Shown piece by piece: positions 27,817 through 35,849 of a stretch of 64,000 nucleotides of DNA (the first letter of the stretch is position 1; each line of letters begins with the position of its first letter). The stretch comes from Tolypothrix sp. PCC 7712 (lineage in GTDB: Bacteria; Cyanobacteriota; Cyanobacteriia; Cyanobacteriales; Nostocaceae): positions 4,092,001 through 4,156,000 of the forward strand of contig NZ_CP063785.1 in the NCBI RefSeq assembly GCF_025860405.1. Reading direction: 5' to 3'. Both the position numbers and the translations under genes were made by a program. The notes below the pieces were generated by a model. That model was not told where the DNA came from, ran no database searches, and was given only the letters and a program-made list of their open reading frames with translations.

Positions 27817-27830
27817 GTAACCTTTAATAC
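27817..27830 (+). promoter_or_regulatory. candidate NtcA-binding site (amt copy 1)
   Basis: GTAACCTTTAATAC fits the GTA-N8-TAC consensus of the nitrogen regulator NtcA. It lies about 180 bp before the amt start. The matching position upstream of amt copy 2 also has a GTA-N8-TAC site, which makes chance less likely. The spacing to a -10 hexamer is not the textbook 22 nt. Confidence 0.5.
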
Positions 27831-28008
27831 AAATATTTGATTAATTTACACACCAATGCTTGACTAATGGGTATTGTAAATTATATATTATCACTCTAAT
27901 TCGGCAAAATATTGTCGAAATTTTTACATTAAAAGTAATTTCCCAAGCGGTATAAATAATTAACAACTTAAATAATCAAGTTGATCTATCAAACTCTTGT
28001 TATTTTCT

Positions 28009-29586
28009 ATGCCTCAACCTGAAAGCCAGAAGGCAAGGCGAAAAAAAAGCTTGCTTTTAAAATATGCCTGTTTACTTGTAGTCAGTGCGATCGCACTGAT
28101 GTGGATATCTAGTGCTACTGCGGCTACTCCTTTTACAGATAATCCAGCAGTTGCGGAAAATACTCAGTGGGTACTATTAACAGGATGCTTAGTGTTCTTT
28201 ATGAACGCTGGTTTTGCGATGGTTGAATCTGGTTTTTGTCGCAGTGCTAATGCCATCACTGTGCTAGCTAAAAACCTGATTGTATTTGCCATTGCCACCG
28301 TAGCTTATTGGGTTTTAGGTTTTGGGTTCATGTTTGGTGATGGGAATGATTTCATCGGTACCAATGGTTTTTTATTACCACCAGACTTGAGTCCTCTAAC
28401 AGGAAAAGATTATCAAGGAGTTTTCAACTCCTTAAAATGGGCAGCTATTCCACTAACTGCTAAATTTTTCTTTCAATTAACCTTTGCTGGTACTGCTGCA
28501 ACCATTGTTTCTGGTGCTGTTGCAGAACGAATTAAGTTCTCAGCATTTATCACTTTCAGTTTTTTACTAGTGTTGACTTATTCCATCACTGGTCACTGGA
28601 TTTGGGGAGGAGGTTTTCTCTACAAGCTGGGTTTTAGAGATTTTGCTGGTTCCACCGTAGTTCACTCAGTTGGCGGCTGGGCTGCTTTGGTGGGAATTTT
28701 ATTATTACAGCCACGTTTGGGAAAATATAGAAGATTTAACCCAGATGACAAACGCACTTGGCGAGACACAACCTTTTACGGCAAAAAAATCATTTCTATG
28801 CCGGCACATAATCTCAGTAGTGCTACTCTGGGTTGCTTTATTCTGTGGCTGGGGTGGTTTGGTTTTAACACTGGATCAACACTAACAGCTAATTCCCAAG
28901 CGATCGCTCATGTGCTGTTGGTAACTCTCATTGGTGGTGCAATGGGTGCGATTGGTGCCACTTTTTGGTCTTGGCAGTTTTATGAGAAACCTAGCCTCTC
29001 ATTCATGGTGAATGGCATCTTAGCAGGTTGTGTGAGTATCACAGCTCCCTGTGCGTTTGTAAATATTCCCAGTGCGGCTTTTATTGGTTTTTGTGGTGGC
29101 GTACTGGTTGTGTATGCAGCAATTTTCTTAAATAAATGCCAAATTGACGATCCAGTAGGTGCTGTTCCCGTTCACCTTGTATGTGGAATTTGGGGAACCT
29201 TAGCAGTTGGGCTGTTTAGCCAAGATCCTAGCAGTTACAGTTGGTCTAAACAGTTTTTTGGTCTTGATAAAGGTGGTTTATTCTTTGGTGGTGGGGCAAA
29301 TCTCTTATTGACTCAAATATTTGGGATTGTAGTAGTTGGTGTGTTTACCTTTTTATTCAGTGCGATCGCCTGGATTGGCATTAGCTATTTGATATATGCT
29401 GTCTCTGATACCTCTGGCGCGGATTTTAACGTTTCCAAATCTCTCAGAGTGTTCCCTCAAGAAGAAGTTGTAGGTCTCGATAGTTTATTTGCTGAAGGTA
29501 ATAATATCAAACGCTTAAAACGAGAATATATCCAGGCTCAGAGGCAAAGACGCTCTTGGGAGCGAAAATATAATATTCGCGAATGA
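28009..29586 (+). CDS. amt: ammonium transporter, Amt/AmtB family (copy 1)
   Basis: 525 aa from the ATG at 28009, chosen over a TTG at 27997 because the second copy starts with the same MPQPESQ. An N-terminal hydrophobic signal (about 15-37) is followed by eleven predicted membrane helices. The twin pore histidines are His219 (VVHSVGGW) and His389 (PVHLVCGIWG), and the family motif GTAATIVSGAVAERIKF is present. The long, basic C-terminal tail (EEVVGLDSLFAEGN...RQRRSWERKYNIRE) is cytoplasmic, the region where PII proteins act on AmtB. It imports ammonium. It is divergent from the kinase and probably induced under nitrogen limitation. Confidence 0.95.
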   Translation: MPQPESQKARRKKSLLLKYACLLVVSAIALMWISSATAATPFTDNPAVAENTQWVLLTGCLVFFMNAGFAMVESGFCRSANAITVLAKNLIVFAIATVAYWVLGFGFMFGDGNDFIGTNGFLLPPDLSPLTGKDYQGVFNSLKWAAIPLTAKFFFQLTFAGTAATIVSGAVAERIKFSAFITFSFLLVLTYSITGHWIWGGGFLYKLGFRDFAGSTVVHSVGGWAALVGILLLQPRLGKYRRFNPDDKRTWRDTTFYGKKIISMPAHNLSSATLGCFILWLGWFGFNTGSTLTANSQAIAHVLLVTLIGGAMGAIGATFWSWQFYEKPSLSFMVNGILAGCVSITAPCAFVNIPSAAFIGFCGGVLVVYAAIFLNKCQIDDPVGAVPVHLVCGIWGTLAVGLFSQDPSSYSWSKQFFGLDKGGLFFGGGANLLLTQIFGIVVVGVFTFLFSAIAWIGISYLIYAVSDTSGADFNVSKSLRVFPQEEVVGLDSLFAEGNNIKRLKREYIQAQRQRRSWERKYNIRE

Positions 29587-29620
29587 TCACTACTGCTAGT
29601 GGCAAATCCCACAAATGAGT

Positions 29621-29750
29621 TAGGACTTACGCAACGCTGATAATGTCATTGCGACCGAAACGAAGTGTAGGGAAGCAATAAGAGCGTCAGGGGAGATTAC
29701 GTCGCTATCGCTCGTAATGACGGATTTACGTTATTTTTGCGTAAGTCCTG
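29621..29750. mobile_element. 130-bp MITE-like element
   Basis: Terminal inverted repeats AGGACTTACGCA (29622-29633) and TGCGTAAGTCCT (29738-29749) flank about 105 bp with no gene. Inside is TGTCATTGCGACCGAAACG (29645 on) and its inverted relative near 29712-29722, a motif widely dispersed in cyanobacterial genomes. The structure suggests a miniature non-autonomous element. It sits between amt copy 1 and the metallophosphatase gene. Confidence 0.65.
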
Positions 29751-29830
29751 TCAGTGATTGTTTCTAAGTGTAGATTATTATAAATAAGTCATAATTATCA
29801 TCACATTTAGATTAAATCTTCATCCAACGG

Positions 29831-31120
29831 ATGTACATTCTCCATTTGTCCGATCTGCACTTTGGGACTCTCAATGATGCCAAACTCTGGCAAAGTCAGT
29901 TGGCACAGGATCTGCGAGGTCTCAAATGCTTGAGTATTGATGCTTTAATTCTCTCTGGTGATATTGCCAACAAATCTACTCCTGAAGAATATGCATCAGC
30001 TAAAAATTTTTTAGATAATTTTTGTGAAGAATTTCCCCTCAAGCGTCAGAATGTTGTGATTGTTCCTGGTAATCACGACCTCAACTGGATTCTCTCGGAA
30101 GATGCTTACACACTAGTACGACGCAGGAACTATTCAGGTTCGGTAGATAGTAATCGGATTATTGATCAAGGTGGAGATGCGATCGAAGTTAGAGACGAGG
30201 AGCAATACAAACACCGATTTGACTATTTCAGTAAATTCTATGAAGATGTCACAGGAGAACCCTATCCTTTAACGGATGATCTCCAAGGCATACTGTATCC
30301 TCTTGCAGAGCAAAAAATACTTTTTTTGGGTCTAAATTCGGCATGGGAATTAGATCATTACTACAAACAGCGAGCCAGTATCAATCCCCATGCTCTAAGT
30401 AATGCCCTGAAGAAAATTCGCCAAAATTCAGAATACAACAACTGGCGGAAAATTGCTGTTTGGCATCATCCCCTCAACAGCAATTCAGAAGATCGCATTA
30501 AAGATCATGGTTTTATGGAACAGTTAGCAGAAGCTGGGTTCCGTCTTGCTTTACATGGTCACATCCATAAAGCAGACAACATTCTCTACCGTTATGATCG
30601 CAGTATTGGAGGCAGAAAAATTGAGGTGATTTCTGCGGGCACTTTTGGCGCACATACCAGAGAATTGGTCACAGGTTATCCCTGGCAATATCAGCTGTTG
30701 AAGTTAGAGAACGATAAATTAACGGTTTACACCCGCAAACGCGAAGAAGTCAATGGTGCTTGGAAGCCTGATGGCCGATGGACAACAGGAGATGGAGTTA
30801 CCACTTTGTCGTTCTATGAAATTGATTTGGGCTCTCAGCAAATACCTAAAAACGAGCAACCCATTTTAGAAACTCAACCAGCTGCTTCTGGAACCTTAAC
30901 AGACTTACAACGACAACGTTTAGAACAGCGACGAGATAGACTTCAGGAAGAATGGCAGCTAACAATAGACAAGTTGGAGCAATTGCGGAAAAATCATGTA
31001 ATTCAGGCAGACACAGCTGTTAGATTCCAGTTACAGCAACAAATAAAATCTGAGGAAACTCAAATCTCACAGTTAGAGAAAGAGTTGGACGAAATTGAGG
31101 AAAAGCTAAAAAAGTCATAG
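29831..31120 (+). CDS. metallophosphatase with C-terminal coiled coil (zero-frame product)
   Basis: 429-aa calcineurin-like phosphoesterase with all metal-binding motifs: DLHFG (Asp8, His10), GD (Asp44), GNHD (Asn81, His82), the HH pair (212-213) and HGHIH (242-246). It should hydrolyse phosphodiester or phosphomonoester bonds using two metal ions. Residues about 355-428 form a long coiled coil of the kind that often joins effector domains to STAND NTPases in filamentous cyanobacteria. The stop codon TAG (31118-31120) lies 3 nt after a perfect -1 slippery heptamer. The NTPase at 31114-32157 continues in the -1 frame, so this is probably the shorter of two products. Confidence 0.88.
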   Translation: MYILHLSDLHFGTLNDAKLWQSQLAQDLRGLKCLSIDALILSGDIANKSTPEEYASAKNFLDNFCEEFPLKRQNVVIVPGNHDLNWILSEDAYTLVRRRNYSGSVDSNRIIDQGGDAIEVRDEEQYKHRFDYFSKFYEDVTGEPYPLTDDLQGILYPLAEQKILFLGLNSAWELDHYYKQRASINPHALSNALKKIRQNSEYNNWRKIAVWHHPLNSNSEDRIKDHGFMEQLAEAGFRLALHGHIHKADNILYRYDRSIGGRKIEVISAGTFGAHTRELVTGYPWQYQLLKLENDKLTVYTRKREEVNGAWKPDGRWTTGDGVTTLSFYEIDLGSQQIPKNEQPILETQPAASGTLTDLQRQRLEQRRDRLQEEWQLTIDKLEQLRKNHVIQADTAVRFQLQQQIKSEETQISQLEKELDEIEEKLKKS

Positions 31121-31155
31121 ACCCCCAGTTACCCGATCAACCTGAAACTGGGGGT
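31097..31155 (+). promoter_or_regulatory. programmed -1 ribosomal frameshift signal
   Basis: Three elements in order. First, an SD-like GAGG at 31097-31100. Second, the slippery heptamer A AAA AAG at 31108-31114, correctly phased with the zero-frame codons CTA AAA AAG. Third, after a 6-nt spacer containing the zero-frame TAG, a perfect 10-bp stem: ACCCCCAGTT (31121-31130) with AACTGGGGGT (31146-31155) and a 15-nt loop. Slippage by -1 gives GTC ATA GAC and enters the STAND frame. This is the dnaX and insertion-sequence arrangement. The alternative is a one-base error in the A6 run. Confidence 0.75.
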
Positions 31156-32157
31156 GAACTACAAGTACAAGATGAGGAAGATATACATTATGTTTCGCAT
31201 TTCTTTGGACGCACACAAGAACTAAACACTCTCCAGCAATGGATTGTGCAGGATAAATGCCGACTCATAGCATTACTGGGAATGGGTGGTATGGGTAAGA
31301 CTTCTTTGGCGCTAAAGTTAAAAGAACATATTCATGACAATTTTGAGTATGTCATCAGGCGATCGCTAAAAAATGCCCCACCGCTTTCAGAACTTCTGGG
31401 ATCTTTGCTTAAGATACTCTCGAAGGATGAAAATATAGATATACCAGACAACATCAATATCCGAATAGCCAGACTGATAAATTATTTATCTAGTCATCGC
31501 TATTTGTTGTTGCTAGATGATGGAGAGGAAATTTTGCAACCTAGGGAATTAATAGGGCAATATCGGCAAGGATTTGAGGATTATGAGAAGCTATTTAGAC
31601 AAGTGGGAGAAAGACCTCATCAAAGCTGTTTGTTACTCATCAGTCGTGAAAAGCCTAAAATTATACAATCTTTGGAAGATAATACAAGGTGTGTTAAATC
31701 CTTTCAAATACAGGGTTTAGATGAGGAAGCGGCTAAAGAAATTTTTAAAATGAAAGGCTTTTCTGGTTCCGAATCCCGATTGACTGAATTAATTAAACTT
31801 TACCAAAGTAATCCTTTCAAACTGAATATAGTTGCTAGAACGATTCAGGAATTATTTGGTGGTAGTGTTACTAATTTTCTAGACCAAGCAACATTAGATT
31901 TTAATGATATCTATAATCTTATAGACACTCAATTTCAACGTTTATCAGATTTAGAAAAAGAGATAATGTATAGTCTAGCCTCTGCTGGTCAGCCACTTTT
32001 ATTAACCGAGTTGCGACAGCAGATTAACAAAAAAGGAATTACAGACGCAATGAAATCTTTGACTGGGCGTGGGTTAGTTGAAAAGACTGAAGGTGAAACA
32101 CATTTCACTCTTCAGAGAATTGTGATGAAGTACGTTAACAGAAAACTCAGCAGGTAA
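31114..32157 (+). CDS. STAND (NB-ARC-like) NTPase, continued from the metallophosphatase by -1 frameshift
   Basis: About 347 codons in the -1 frame relative to the upstream gene. The frame has no ATG, GTG or TTG until a GTG at 31246, yet the conserved FFGRTQEL motif of this NTPase family is encoded upstream of that GTG (31201-31224). Downstream come Walker A GMGGMGKT (about 484-491 in fused numbering), Walker B (YLLLLDDGEE) and a GxP-like region. A winged helix with FTLQRIVMKYV closes the protein. The usual C-terminal WD40 or TPR sensor repeats are missing; the protein stops just after the winged helix. The fusion would have about 775 residues: phosphatase, coiled coil, STAND. Confidence 0.8.
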   Translation, partial: VIDPQLPDQPETGGELQVQDEEDIHYVSHFFGRTQELNTLQQWIVQDKCRLIALLGMGGMGKTSLALKLKEHIHDNFEYVIRRSLKNAPPLSELLGSLLKILSKDENIDIPDNINIRIARLINYLSSHRYLLLLDDGEEILQPRELIGQYRQGFEDYEKLFRQVGERPHQSCLLLISREKPKIIQSLEDNTRCVKSFQIQGLDEEAAKEIFKMKGFSGSESRLTELIKLYQSNPFKLNIVARTIQELFGGSVTNFLDQATLDFNDIYNLIDTQFQRLSDLEKEIMYSLASAGQPLLLTELRQQINKKGITDAMKSLTGRGLVEKTEGETHFTLQRIVMKYVNRKLSR

Positions 32158-32182
32158 GTTCAGAAATACAGAAATTCTTCTT

Positions 32183-33601
32183 TTATTCCATCTGTTCAAC
32201 TCTGATATTACCAACATAATCAAAGCGGTTCTTAATCATATCCGCAATTGTATTTTTTAGAGTAGAACTGGGTAGACTCTTGTCAGACAAACGTATATAT
32301 ATATTTAAGTCGCAATAATTGAACTGTCTCACATAGAATTGCTGAATCTTACGGATTTCTTCATCTTTGCTGACTGCCCTTTTATCTTGCAAAATTTCAA
32401 CTACATCCTTGGCTAGTGCGCTATCATGTGGTACCCCTGTTTCCTGACGTATTTTACATTTTGTATTGAATGTAGGCGTTGCTATAGGAGTTTTGGTGGG
32501 AGTTGTTGTGGGGGTTAGTGTCTGTATAGAAGGAGTTGGAGCTATTATAGGAGAAACTTCTGGATTAATACTTTTGTAGACTAGAAATGTAAATAATAAA
32601 AGCACCACCACCCCAGAAACTTTCTTAAAGGTTAGCAATTGTTTAATTTGTTGTTGAAGTTCTAAATTGCGCTCGATTTGTTCTAAGCGTTGTAAAATTT
32701 CTGCTGTATTTTTAGGACGATTATTAGGAGACCAATCCATTAAACTATCGATTAAGTCCGCAAAAGGTTTTGATAATTTTGGCGCAATAGAACGCCAAAG
32801 CAATGTTCCATTACGGTTTTGCTCTAATCTATTTGGAGCTTTACCAGTTAACAAATGCACAAATGTCCGCCCCAATGCATAAAAATCAGATTGTGGTATA
32901 GCTCTACCTACTCGTTGTTCTGGAGCCATGTAACCATCAGTACCAATTGTAGTGATAGTTTTTCCATCCAAAACAGCTTTAGTAATAGCCCTAACAGCAT
33001 CAAGGTCAATTAATACTAATTCTTCATTGATATTTTTCACCATAATGTTTGATGGTTTAATATCACGATGAAAAAAGCTTTTTTCATGGAGGTCGCGTAA
33101 AATTATTGTCAGTTGTTTCAACCAATTAATTGCTTGTTTTTCAGTTATAGGTAGATGATTTCGATTTTCCAAAAATTGCTCTAAATTCATGCCATCAATC
33201 TTCTCCATGACCAAACAATAAGCTAGTGTTTGATTTTTGGGAAACTCAATATGGAAATATCCATCTTTATCTACCTTAGGAATTCCTGAAACCCAGTGAT
33301 TTATTAAAACATCTGCACCTCTGTTAAATCGGGAGATTACTTCCTCATTATCTGTGTATAAAACTTTAATAACTTTAAGCTTATTGTCATTGTTAATATC
33401 GACCGCATCATAAAGCTTACATTCTCTATTTCTGGGTTGAATTAATTTATCGATTACCCGATATCGTCTCTTCAAAAGCAAATCAGAACCACAAGCTTGG
33501 CAAGGATGTTCTTTGAAAGGTCTTTTGGGCGATGGGCAATTGAGGTTGATACATAAACAGTGTTGGGGCTCTGGGTAGTCTAATGGGTGAACGCTTTCCA
33601 T
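32183..33601 (-). CDS. Ser/Thr protein kinase, zinc-ribbon and TM type (copy 2)
   Basis: 472 aa, paralogous along its whole length to the kinase at 26155-27549. The N-terminal Cys cluster (CLCINLNCPSP...CQACG) is followed by the kinase domain (about 47-315). The catalytic loop here is the standard HRDIKPSN, but the DFG position is again DLD (LVLIDLDAV). A membrane helix (about 330-347), a Thr/Pro-rich linker (about 352-380) and an extracytoplasmic domain with CKIRQETG and DSALA complete it. The linker is longer than in copy 1. It is divergent from amt copy 2 and convergent with the STAND gene (25 bp between stops). Confidence 0.9.
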   Translation of the reverse strand: MESVHPLDYPEPQHCLCINLNCPSPKRPFKEHPCQACGSDLLLKRRYRVIDKLIQPRNRECKLYDAVDINNDNKLKVIKVLYTDNEEVISRFNRGADVLINHWVSGIPKVDKDGYFHIEFPKNQTLAYCLVMEKIDGMNLEQFLENRNHLPITEKQAINWLKQLTIILRDLHEKSFFHRDIKPSNIMVKNINEELVLIDLDAVRAITKAVLDGKTITTIGTDGYMAPEQRVGRAIPQSDFYALGRTFVHLLTGKAPNRLEQNRNGTLLWRSIAPKLSKPFADLIDSLMDWSPNNRPKNTAEILQRLEQIERNLELQQQIKQLLTFKKVSGVVVLLLFTFLVYKSINPEVSPIIAPTPSIQTLTPTTTPTKTPIATPTFNTKCKIRQETGVPHDSALAKDVVEILQDKRAVSKDEEIRKIQQFYVRQFNYCDLNIYIRLSDKSLPSSTLKNTIADMIKNRFDYVGNIRVEQME

Positions 33602-33942
33602 TACTTTGTGAGGGAATTAATTAAGATGAGTTAGTAAAAAAAGTTGCAGATAATTGTGTCAGCACAAATAATCATCACTGGTTTGCAGTGCGCTATCTTG
33701 GAAGACAACGCACTACGAGCTAAATACAGAGATTTTACTTTTGGTTACATAGTTTAATTTTTTCTTGCTGACTTACTTAGCTTTTTTATTTTTCTAGTGA
33801 TTCACTGAAAAATCTCCTACTCAAGACTGAAGATGTCCAGAATTTCAGAGAATTTCTACCCGGGTTAATAGCCGAATTGCAACAGAATGCAGCTACTGAC
33901 TAATAAGATTGATTTCCCACGGGTACAGCAAGCTAGTAGTGA

Positions 33943-33959
33943 TTTTGTGAAGTTTTATC
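33943..33959 (+). promoter_or_regulatory. conserved upstream box of amt copy 2
   Basis: TTTTGTGAAGTTTTATC, matching 27773-27790 with an identical 15-nt core. It lies exactly 27 nt before the GTA-N8-TAC box, the same distance as in copy 1. Confidence 0.5.
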
Positions 33960-33985
33960 AGTCCGCTAATAGTGCGAGATTCAAT

Positions 33986-33999
33986 GTAGTTTAAAATAC
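33986..33999 (+). promoter_or_regulatory. candidate NtcA-binding site (amt copy 2)
   Basis: GTAGTTTAAAATAC fits GTA-N8-TAC. It lies about 190 bp before the amt start, as in copy 1. Only the consensus bases and the spacing, not the eight central bases, are shared with copy 1, as expected for a selected protein-binding site. Confidence 0.52.
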
Positions 34000-34188
34000 A
34001 TCTACAAAAAAATAAGCACGTCAAAATATTTACTACTATGTATTTTTGATTATATATTATTGCTCAATCATCACTCAAAACTGGGAAAACATTGTTAAAT
34101 GTTTTACTTTTAAAATCTCTCTAATACTAGTATAAATAAGTTATACATAAACCCGTGCAGTTTCCTCATTAAAATACTCTGTGTATCT

Positions 34189-35736
34189 ATGCCTCAGCCA
34201 GAAAGCCAGAACGCAATACAAAAAAAAAGTCGGCTTTTAAAGTATGCTTACGTACCTGTATTAACTCTCATCATTTTAATGTGCATTTCTAATGCTACTA
34301 CTGCTCAAACTTCTACACCAGCTAGTCCGACAGTATCTGAAAATACTCAGTGGGTATTATTTACGGGGTGCTTAGTGTTCTTTATGAATGCAGGCTTTGC
34401 TATGTTAGAGTCTGGCTTTTGCCGTAGTGCCAATGCCATCACAGTCTTAGCCAAAAACCTGATCGTGTTTGGCATTGCGACCTTAGCCTTTTGGATTTTA
34501 GGTTTCGCTTTTATGTTTGGTGATGGGAGTGATTTTATCGGCACTAGTGGTTTTTTTTTAGAGGGTTCAGGCTTCAAGTCATTACAATGGGCAAATATCC
34601 CGCTTCCTGCTAAATTTTTCTTTCAGTTAACTTTTGCTGGTACTGCTGCAACTATTGTTTCTGGCGCTGTTGCTGAAAGAATTAAGTTCGCTGCATTTAT
34701 GGCTTTTAGTTTTTTCTTGGTGTTGAGTTATGCCATCACCGGTCACTGGATTTGGGGAGGAGGTTTTCTTGACAACTTAGGGTTTAGGGATTTTGCAGGC
34801 TCAACAGTTGTTCACTCAGTTGGTGGTTGGAGCGCCTTGATGGGATCTGTATTATTAAAGCCACGTTTGGGGAAATATCGGAAGTTGAAACCAAATGAAA
34901 AGCGCTCTAAAAAAGATACAAGCTTTTATGGCAAAAAAATTATTTCCATGCCTGCACATAACCTGAGTATTGCTACTCTGGGTTGTTTTATTTTGTGGCT
35001 GGGTTGGTATGGTTTTAACGCAGGTTCAACCCTAACAGCCAATTCCGAAGCCATAGCTCATATTCTTTTGGTAACACTCATGGCAGGTGCAACTGGTGGA
35101 ATTGGTGCTACTTTTTGCGCTTGGCAAGTTTACGAAAAACCTAGTATTTCATTCATGGTGAATGGTATCTTGGCTGGTTGTGTGAGTATTACTGCTGCTT
35201 GTGCTTTCGTGAACATCACCAGCGCCGCTGTGATCGGTTTTGTGGGTGGGGCACTAGTTGTTTATGCAACAATTTTATTAGACAAGTTCCAGATTGATGA
35301 TCCCGTAGGTGCTGTTCCTGTTCATCTGTTTTGTGGAGTCTGGGGAACACTGGCGGTCGGTTTGTTTAGTCGAAACCCAGACAAGTACCTTTGGTCTAAA
35401 GAGTATTTTCGTCTTGATCAAGGCGGTTTATTGTTTGGTGGTGGGATAAATCTGTTATTTGCTCAATTAATTGGTATTTTACTCGTGGGTGCTTTTACCG
35501 TTGTATTTAGCGCGATCGCCTGGATTGGTATCAGTTATTTCATATATAAGATTTCTGATACTTCTAACTCGGATTTTAAGGTTTTCAAATCTCTGCGAGT
35601 TTTACCACAAGAGGAAGTTATCGGTCTAGATAGTTTGTTTGCTGAGGGTAATGATATCCAACAGATGAAGCGAGAATACATTGAAACTCAGAGGCATAAA
35701 CGTTTTTTGCAGCGCAAGTACAGTATTCGTCGGTAA
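34189..35736 (+). CDS. amt: ammonium transporter, Amt/AmtB family (copy 2)
   Basis: 515 aa, a full-length paralogue of the transporter at 28009-29586. Both start MPQPESQ and share the C-terminal GLDSLFAEGN tail. Pore histidines are His209 (VVHSVGGW) and His379 (PVHLFCGVWG). It is shorter by 10 residues, mainly from a deletion in the loop after FMFGDGSDFIG (about 115-125). The gene is divergent from kinase copy 2, repeating the gene order of copy 1. It imports ammonium across the cytoplasmic membrane. Confidence 0.95.
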   Translation: MPQPESQNAIQKKSRLLKYAYVPVLTLIILMCISNATTAQTSTPASPTVSENTQWVLFTGCLVFFMNAGFAMLESGFCRSANAITVLAKNLIVFGIATLAFWILGFAFMFGDGSDFIGTSGFFLEGSGFKSLQWANIPLPAKFFFQLTFAGTAATIVSGAVAERIKFAAFMAFSFFLVLSYAITGHWIWGGGFLDNLGFRDFAGSTVVHSVGGWSALMGSVLLKPRLGKYRKLKPNEKRSKKDTSFYGKKIISMPAHNLSIATLGCFILWLGWYGFNAGSTLTANSEAIAHILLVTLMAGATGGIGATFCAWQVYEKPSISFMVNGILAGCVSITAACAFVNITSAAVIGFVGGALVVYATILLDKFQIDDPVGAVPVHLFCGVWGTLAVGLFSRNPDKYLWSKEYFRLDQGGLLFGGGINLLFAQLIGILLVGAFTVVFSAIAWIGISYFIYKISDTSNSDFKVFKSLRVLPQEEVIGLDSLFAEGNDIQQMKREYIETQRHKRFLQRKYSIRR

Positions 35737-35772
35737 AAAACTATTGATTTTTATCAATGGAACAAAGACAAA

Positions 35773-35802
35773 ATCAGGTTCCTAGTGAATAGGTAACCTG
35801 AT
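35773..35802. terminator. hairpin between convergent amt copy 2 and psb34
   Basis: ATCAGGTT (35773-35780) pairs with AACCTGAT (35795-35802), with an inner CCTA/TAGG pairing and one bulged base. It lies between converging genes and may serve both, although T runs on either side are short. Confidence 0.45.
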
Positions 35803-35849
35803 ACAACAAAAAATTAACTTTTATTAAAATTCTTTGCGTTCAAATGGAG

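Larger units (their letters stand above)
27550..28008. other. divergent promoter region of kinase copy 1 and amt copy 1
   Basis: AT-rich, about 450 bp. It shares an ordered block with the second copy at 33602-34188: a TTTGTGAAGTTTTATC box, a GTA-N8-TAC box 27 nt further on, and a TTATATATTA stretch about 52 nt after that. The order and spacing are kept although the surrounding sequence has diverged. Confidence 0.6.
33602..34188. other. divergent promoter region of kinase copy 2 and amt copy 2
   Basis: 587 bp, AT-rich. Shares the ordered box pattern with 27550-28008. A short inverted repeat (GCAGTGCG and CGCACTACG, about 33685-33718) near the kinase side resembles a dispersed palindrome. Confidence 0.6.

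Noticed and set aside
31121..31155. Terminator between the phosphatase and NTPase genes
   Set aside because: The strong stem is not followed by a T run, and its 6-nt distance from a slippery heptamer fits a frameshift stimulator better.
31246..32157. Independent NTPase gene starting at GTG 31246
   Set aside because: It would begin inside the protein core, after the FFGR motif, with no ribosome-binding site. The -1 frame continuation from 31114 restores the complete domain.
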